Shown here: positions 6,192 to 10,000 of the stretch, piece after piece
Position numbering within the stretch: the first letter of the stretch is position 1
How the letters are laid out: the number at the start of each line of letters is the position of its first letter
Source: Nitrospirales bacterium
GTDB taxonomy: Bacteria > Nitrospirota > Nitrospiria > Nitrospirales > UBA8639
Assembly (NCBI GenBank): GCA_021604265.1
Contig: BQIY01000049.1
Coordinates: forward strand, 1-10,000
Direction: 5' to 3'
Length of the DNA: 10,000 nt
Translations under genes and position numbers: made by a program
Notes under the pieces: generated by a model
What the model was told of the DNA's origin: nothing
Databases searched by the model: none
What the model saw: the letters and a program-made list of their open reading frames with translations, nothing else

Positions 6192-6748
6192 GTCATCTGT
6201 GAAGTCTTTTTGTATGATTTTTCCATTCGTCCTAGCTTACGCAACGATCGGTTGCCTTTCACTCAACATCCCCTTTTTAAAGGTAGGGGCAAATGTCCAC
6301 ATCAACCGCATCTCCGTCAATAATTATTCATCTGACTTGAAACCCATTACTTCTGTAGAGTTAATCCTGCCCATAATATAACTGTCATTTCATCTCCAAC
6401 CTTAAAGATGAATTCGATTGGAGAACAGTATACAGACAACATTAAACATGTTTGAACGGTAATGATTGGGCAGTAATTGAATTGTGCCTTGGGGATATTG
6501 GGAACAGGAGTAATGCTCACACCGGGCGTCGATATAAGACCTGACGATATGTCGACAAATGAAGAAGGGACGACATCATAGCGAATGGTAAAATTTCCAG
6601 GCAAGCCAACCCTTGAATACGATCGGGCAAAGACCAAGCGTAACTGATGGGGCAATCTACCGTGACGACGGTATTGTCACCATTTTAGGTATTCAAGCAA
6701 CCCAGCGGAATTCACGACTCCAACCATTGGAAGTTCATTGAATCGGTT
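6192..6748. other. Long intergenic region between the sigma-54 activator and ybdG, no convincing gene
   Basis: Apart from the ybdG promoter region and repeat copy 2, this stretch is AT-rich. A minus-strand open frame (6347-6655, 102 codons, TTG start, no clear ribosome site) covers the repeat; its product is unrecognised and it ends 'KVGDEMTVILWAGLTLQK'. A plus-strand frame (6199-6381, GTG start, no ribosome site) has a hydrophobic N-terminus but no other support. Small symmetric motifs include AAACATGTTT (6444-6453), GCAAC-GATCG-GTTGC (6241-6255) and TCCAA-CCA-TTGGA (6719-6731), the last about 18 nt past the activator's stop but without a T tract. Confidence 0.5.
6526..6576 (-). repeat. 51-nt direct repeat, copy 2 (upstream side of ybdG)
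   Basis: Partner of the copy at 4661-4711, same orientation, 43 of 51 identical. The dyad is weaker here: ATGTCGAC (6549-6556) faces GACGACAT (6569-6576), with one mismatched pair inside the 8-bp stem. It lies about 420 nt upstream of the ybdG start. Similarity stops sharply at both ends; flanking sequence of the two copies is unrelated by eye. Confidence 0.8.
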
Positions 6749-8836
6749 CTAAGACGGGCGGGAAATGTTGAGCTTTTTCATTTTAGAAATCAGGGTTGTC
6801 CGTTTCATCCCTAATCGCATAGCGGCTCCTGACGAACCACCAATGACCCATTTGGTTTCGTGAAGAACCTGTACAATGTGGTCACGCTCGACACCTTCTA
6901 ACGTGGACGTAGGTTGTGGAGAGGAGACGTCCAAGTGTGGAGCACTTTTGAGTTCGGTTAATGGAAGCGAGAGCACGGTCCCTGGCGAAAGAATCACAGC
7001 TCGTTCGATCATGTTTTCCAACTCACGAATATTCCCGGGCCAATGATAGTGAGAGAGAACTTCCATCGCCTTCGCTGGTATCGTTTCGATCGTTTTTTTC
7101 ATACGCCGCGCATAGCGTTGTGTAAAATAGCGAACCAAAATGGGGATATCTAAAGGACGCGACCGTAGTGCAGGAACGGTAATAGGGAAGACGTTCAATC
7201 GGTAATATAAATCACTTCGAAACTGTCCGGCCTCAACCATGCTGAATAAATTGCGGTTGGTGGCAGCAACGAGTCTGACATCGACTCGAATTGTGCGGGT
7301 ACTCCCCAACCGCTCAAATTCCTGTTCTTGGAGGACCCGTAATAATTTGGATTGCAGTTCTAAGGGAATCTCCCCCACTTCATCGAGAAAAATCGTTCCC
7401 CGGTTGGCGAGTTCAAACCGCCCGGCCTTTTGTGCAATGGCCCCAGTAAACGCACCTTTTTCATGACCAAATAATTCACTTTCCAATAGACCCGTTGGAA
7501 TGGCTGCACAATTCAGTTTGACAAAAGCCCCGTCCTTCCGGGAACTCAGATGATGCAGAGCCCGTGCAATCAATTCTTTGCCTGTTCCCGTTTCCCCTTG
7601 AATCAGCACCGTAGAATCAGTCGGTGCCACAATTTCCAATTGCTGGAGCACATTCTTGAGTTCGGCACTTTCTCCGATAATGTCTTCAAAATTGTGTTCC
7701 GTACGAATTTCATCTCGTAAATAGACATTCTCCTGTTCAAGCTTTTCTTTTAACTCCCGTATCTTTTCATAGGCCAGCGCATTGTCGAGCGAAATGGCCA
7801 CTTGCCCAGCAACTTGCAAAAGGAGTTCAGAGACTTCTTCACCAAACACCTTGTTCTGGGAACTGGCCATGTTCAAGGTCCCAAGCACATGGTCCCGTAC
7901 ATGGAGTGGAGCATGAAAGACCGTTTTCATTCCTGCAGCCAACAATTGCTGTGCTGTAGGCGATTGATATTTCTTCAGCTCGACGTCAGATAGCAGCACG
8001 GCTTTACGGTCGGAAAACGCTTGACCCGCAGGAGTATCCTCAAATCCGACAAGGTCTCCGGCTTGGAATAACCCCGTGCTCTTGCCGCTCTGAAAATCCA
8101 GGACGTGTCTTTTGAAACAATGAGATTCCGGCACGTACAAGAACAGGCTCGTTATTTCGTGAGGGATGACACGGCGTAAGGAGGTGCAAATAGACGTGAA
8201 GAGTTCGCCTAACTCTAAATTTGACACCACAGCATTATTTACATCCAGCAGGAGTCGAGAATGATCGCGTTCACGCGTGAGATCTTGAAAATTCAGCACA
8301 TTGTCGACAGCGACGGCGATATGTTGTGCCACTTGATCGAGAAACTCCACATCTGATTCGTGGTACGTGTCCTTTTCACAACTGGCAAACACCAATGCTC
8401 CAAGTGTCCGTAAAGACGTCGTCAATGGAAGCACGCACAGGGAACAGATCCCATCCTCTCGCATATGTGAAAATGCCTCAGGATACCGTTGGTCGGTTGA
8501 GAGATCAGACACCAAAACAGGGTTCTGTGTCTCGACTGCGGTCCCCGCCGGATGACTCTTCATCGTCCATTCTATTCCGCCTTGAATATCAGCAGGCACA
8601 TTCGCTTGAATCACATAATCCTGAACAATCTTTCGTTCAGAATTGTGCAGGACAAGTCCAAGGAAATCGACAGGCACGATCTGAGGAATACGCTGAGCCA
8701 GCACTTCAATAAGCGTTGGAAGGTTCCGGTGCGCAGCAATCGCCTGAGAAACACTCAGAAGAGTCTTGTACCTCTGGATATTTGAATGATCAGATGAAAT
8801 AGCCAACGTCCCAAAGATAGCCTGAGGAAGAATCAA
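6749..8836 (-). CDS. Sigma-54-dependent transcriptional activator, GAF-GAF-AAA+-Fis (FhlA-like)
   Basis: Enhancer-binding protein that uses ATP hydrolysis to open promoters held by sigma-54 RNA polymerase. The 695 aa read: GAF 1 (about 24-178), GAF 2 (about 195-353), a charged linker helix likely to be coiled coil (354-380), AAA+ domain (about 385-620), and Fis-type helix-turn-helix (about 645-690, ending '[16 protein letters not shown]'). The AAA+ domain has Walker A GETGTGKE (414-421), the sigma-54 contact loop GAFTGA (461-466), Walker B 'GTIFLDE' (480-486), '[14 protein letters not shown]' (539-552) and '[17 protein letters not shown]' (598-614). There is no receiver domain, so the GAF pair probably senses a small ligand or redox state. 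GAF 1 has an unusual C131-x2-C134. The start is uncertain: the codon is TTG at 8836 with no good ribosome site, and the frame is open upstream to a stop near 8897 without any ATG or GTG. FhlA resemblance is in architecture; the target genes are unknown. Confidence 0.95.
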   Translation of the reverse strand: MILPQAIFGTLAISSDHSNIQRYKTLLSVSQAIAAHRNLPTLIEVLAQRIPQIVPVDFLGLVLHNSERKIVQDYVIQANVPADIQGGIEWTMKSHPAGTAVETQNPVLVSDLSTDQRYPEAFSHMREDGICSLCVLPLTTSLRTLGALVFASCEKDTYHESDVEFLDQVAQHIAVAVDNVLNFQDLTRERDHSRLLLDVNNAVVSNLELGELFTSICTSLRRVIPHEITSLFLYVPESHCFKRHVLDFQSGKSTGLFQAGDLVGFEDTPAGQAFSDRKAVLLSDVELKKYQSPTAQQLLAAGMKTVFHAPLHVRDHVLGTLNMASSQNKVFGEEVSELLLQVAGQVAISLDNALAYEKIRELKEKLEQENVYLRDEIRTEHNFEDIIGESAELKNVLQQLEIVAPTDSTVLIQGETGTGKELIARALHHLSSRKDGAFVKLNCAAIPTGLLESELFGHEKGAFTGAIAQKAGRFELANRGTIFLDEVGEIPLELQSKLLRVLQEQEFERLGSTRTIRVDVRLVAATNRNLFSMVEAGQFRSDLYYRLNVFPITVPALRSRPLDIPILVRYFTQRYARRMKKTIETIPAKAMEVLSHYHWPGNIRELENMIERAVILSPGTVLSLPLTELKSAPHLDVSSPQPTSTLEGVERDHIVQVLHETKWVIGGSSGAAMRLGMKRTTLISKMKKLNISRPS

Positions 8837-9006
8837 GACGGTGCGTCTACCGACGGCAGGACATCCACCGTGACTTTTTATTCGAAAGGGAAGAATTTAT
8901 ATCAACATCATAAACGCTACAGATTTCGAGGGCGAATTTCCGGGTTTTTGTTCTAGCTGATTTGACCCTGGCGAGGATATCAAACTTGGCAGGCGAAACA
9001 AAGCAA

Positions 9007-9067
9007 GGGGTGTTGCCGTATTCCTATGAAGCCATATCTCACAACACAATTGGCTCGGCAACATCCT
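9007..9067. other. Long-armed inverted repeat between the methyltransferase and the activator
   Basis: TGTTGCCG (9011-9018) is complementary to CGGCAACA (9056-9063), and pairing extends outwards to 9007-9067 with two G-C pairs and two G-T wobbles, giving a 12-bp stem around a 37-nt loop. It lies about 50-110 nt past the methyltransferase stop codon. No T tract follows on the minus strand, so it is not a textbook terminator; a protein site or RNA structure is possible. Nothing else clear is seen in this 278-nt gap, apart from a TATAAA hexamer on the minus strand (8899-8894) that might be a -10 for the activator gene. Confidence 0.4.
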
Positions 9068-9114
9068 AAACGTACCATCATGCTCAAGACTTCCCTATTC
9101 AGCCTCAATAGTAC

Positions 9115-10000
9115 TTATGATAGCTTTCTGGCACTCACCAGCGAATAGTACGCATACGTTGGTGTCACGGTAATATCTTGAAATCCGGCCTCCTGCAGTA
9201 ATTCATCAAGCTCCTGTGCTGTAAACTGCTTCCCCTTCGTCGCCAACAGCATCACCATGGAAAACGTACTCGCCACCAACGGACCATCATTCGTATCGTC
9301 CAAGAGCATTTCATGGAGAAAGATGTGTCCTCCGACAGGAAGAACATTGAAAGCTTTTTGGGCTAATTCAAGACATTGCTCTCGCGTCCAATCGTGAAAA
9401 ATATTGGCAAAGAAGACCGCATCATGCCCCGTAGGCCACGGATCTCGAAACATATCGGCCGCATGTGTCGTGACTCTGTCTTCCAGACCGTAGTCTTGTA
9501 CATACACATCCGCCAGCTCACAGACCGGGGCTAATTCCAAAATAGTACATTGCATCTGTTCATACTGTGAAGCCAACGCGAGACAGAAGCACCCCGATCC
9601 ACCAGCCACATCCAGTATCCGTTGCACGTCTTGAAAAACCGGCTGCCGTGCCACCCCTGTCGCCGCAGGGAACGAATGGCTATGCATGAGACGAGTAAAC
9701 TGTTTCGCTCGAACAGGATCGATCTGTCCTTTTTCCCAGTCTTGCGTATTCGGTGCATCTTCGCCAATTGTGGGCGCAACCTGTTCACGATCTTTGAGCA
9801 GGGCTTCTTTAATACCCTGGGGAGTGGGCAGATTCTCTTTGAATCCATGCAGCACCCCTCCCCAGTAAAACGGCCCATGCGGCAGGAGAAAATTACGAGA
9901 CGCCTCCGTCAGCGCGAATCGTTCATGATAATGCGCAAGAAAGCCCAAAGACACCAACATTCCAAGAAAGGCATTAGCCGCTCGTGACCCAAGAGCCAGT
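9115..10000 (-). CDS. SAM-dependent O-methyltransferase, Methyltransf_2 family (N-terminus outside window)
   Basis: Transfers a methyl group from S-adenosylmethionine, usually to a hydroxyl of a small aromatic, isoprenoid or polyketide acceptor. The frame stays open to the right edge, so 294 codons are visible and the start is missing; an internal ATG at 9960 is not the real start. The visible N-terminal part ('LALGSRAANAFLGMLVSLGFL') is the winged-helix dimerisation domain of this family. In residues counted from that ATG: SAM motif I 'ILDVAGGSG' (115-123), acidic 'LELAP' (141-145), 'AADMFRDPWP' (167-176), 'HDW' (189-191) where plant and bacterial relatives keep their catalytic-site histidine, and 'LPVGGHIFLHEMLL' (207-220). 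Relatives include CrtF-type hydroxyneurosporene and antibiotic O-methyltransferases, so the acceptor cannot be named. No biosynthetic neighbours are visible. The family call is strong. Confidence 0.93.
   Translation of the reverse strand, partial: LALGSRAANAFLGMLVSLGFLAHYHERFALTEASRNFLLPHGPFYWGGVLHGFKENLPTPQGIKEALLKDREQVAPTIGEDAPNTQDWEKGQIDPVRAKQFTRLMHSHSFPAATGVARQPVFQDVQRILDVAGGSGCFCLALASQYEQMQCTILELAPVCELADVYVQDYGLEDRVTTHAADMFRDPWPTGHDAVFFANIFHDWTREQCLELAQKAFNVLPVGGHIFLHEMLLDDTNDGPLVASTFSMVMLLATKGKQFTAQELDELLQEAGFQDITVTPTYAYYSLVSARKLS

Noticed and set aside
6199..6381. Plus-strand 60-codon frame with a hydrophobic N-terminus resembling a signal peptide
   Set aside because: GTG start without a ribosome site, opposite strand to everything else, no recognisable domain, and the Cys context does not make a proper lipobox.
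6347..6655. 102-codon minus-strand frame covering repeat copy 2
   Set aside because: Not annotated as a gene because it needs a TTG start with no ribosome site and its product is unrecognised. The codon-phase bias in the repeat keeps it open as a finding.
8975..9005. TTGGCA-like sequence as a second sigma-54 promoter
   Set aside because: Plus strand, wrong GG-GC spacing (no GC ten bases after the GG), and no downstream plus-strand gene.
1..10000. CRISPR arrays, tRNA or rRNA genes, insertion sequences, phage or toxin-antitoxin genes
   Set aside because: No spaced repeat array, cloverleaf, rRNA-like stretch, transposase motif or paired small toxin and antitoxin frames seen on either strand; the 51-nt repeat has only two visible copies 1.9 kb apart.

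Overview
The window comes from a Gram-negative bacterial chromosome. An RND efflux pump with a lipoprotein-type adaptor implies an outer membrane, and base composition looks close to half G+C by eye. The mix of a two-GAF FhlA-type sigma-54 activator, a YbdG-type channel, DoxX, VOC and stand-alone STAS proteins would fit an environmental lineage such as Nitrospirota or a proteobacterium, but nothing here fixes the taxon and I hold this loosely. Every supported gene lies on the minus strand, so transcription runs from high to low coordinates. I see no rRNA, tRNA, CRISPR, transposase or phage gene.

In transcription order: a SAM-dependent O-methyltransferase of the Methyltransf_2 type, cut by the right edge (9115-10000); a GAF-GAF-AAA+-Fis sigma-54 enhancer-binding protein (6749-8836); a 640-nt gap with no convincing gene, one copy of a 51-nt repeat and a palindrome-bearing promoter region; a YbdG/MscM-type mechanosensitive channel (4836-6107); a 355-nt gap holding a second copy of the repeat, a bulged hairpin, a 17-bp palindrome and a candidate sigma-54 promoter; a compact DoxX - STAS - VOC cluster (4480 down to 3118); a 314-nt gap; and a translationally coupled RND adaptor and pump pair (2803 down to the left edge, pump cut).

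The most coherent functional reading is a membrane, redox and toxicant stress block. DoxX-family membrane proteins next to VOC dioxygenase-like enzymes recall the CatD/CatE and MhqO/MhqP quinone and catechol resistance pairs of Bacillus, and here an RND export pump follows. The YbdG channel adds osmotic stress protection. The sigma-54 activator is the only transcription factor present, and a GG-N10-GC element with dyads upstream of it precedes doxX, so it could act locally; that link is inference. The most unusual feature is the 51-nt repeat on both sides of ybdG: most of its differences fall in one codon phase, and one copy has a perfect 8-bp dyad.
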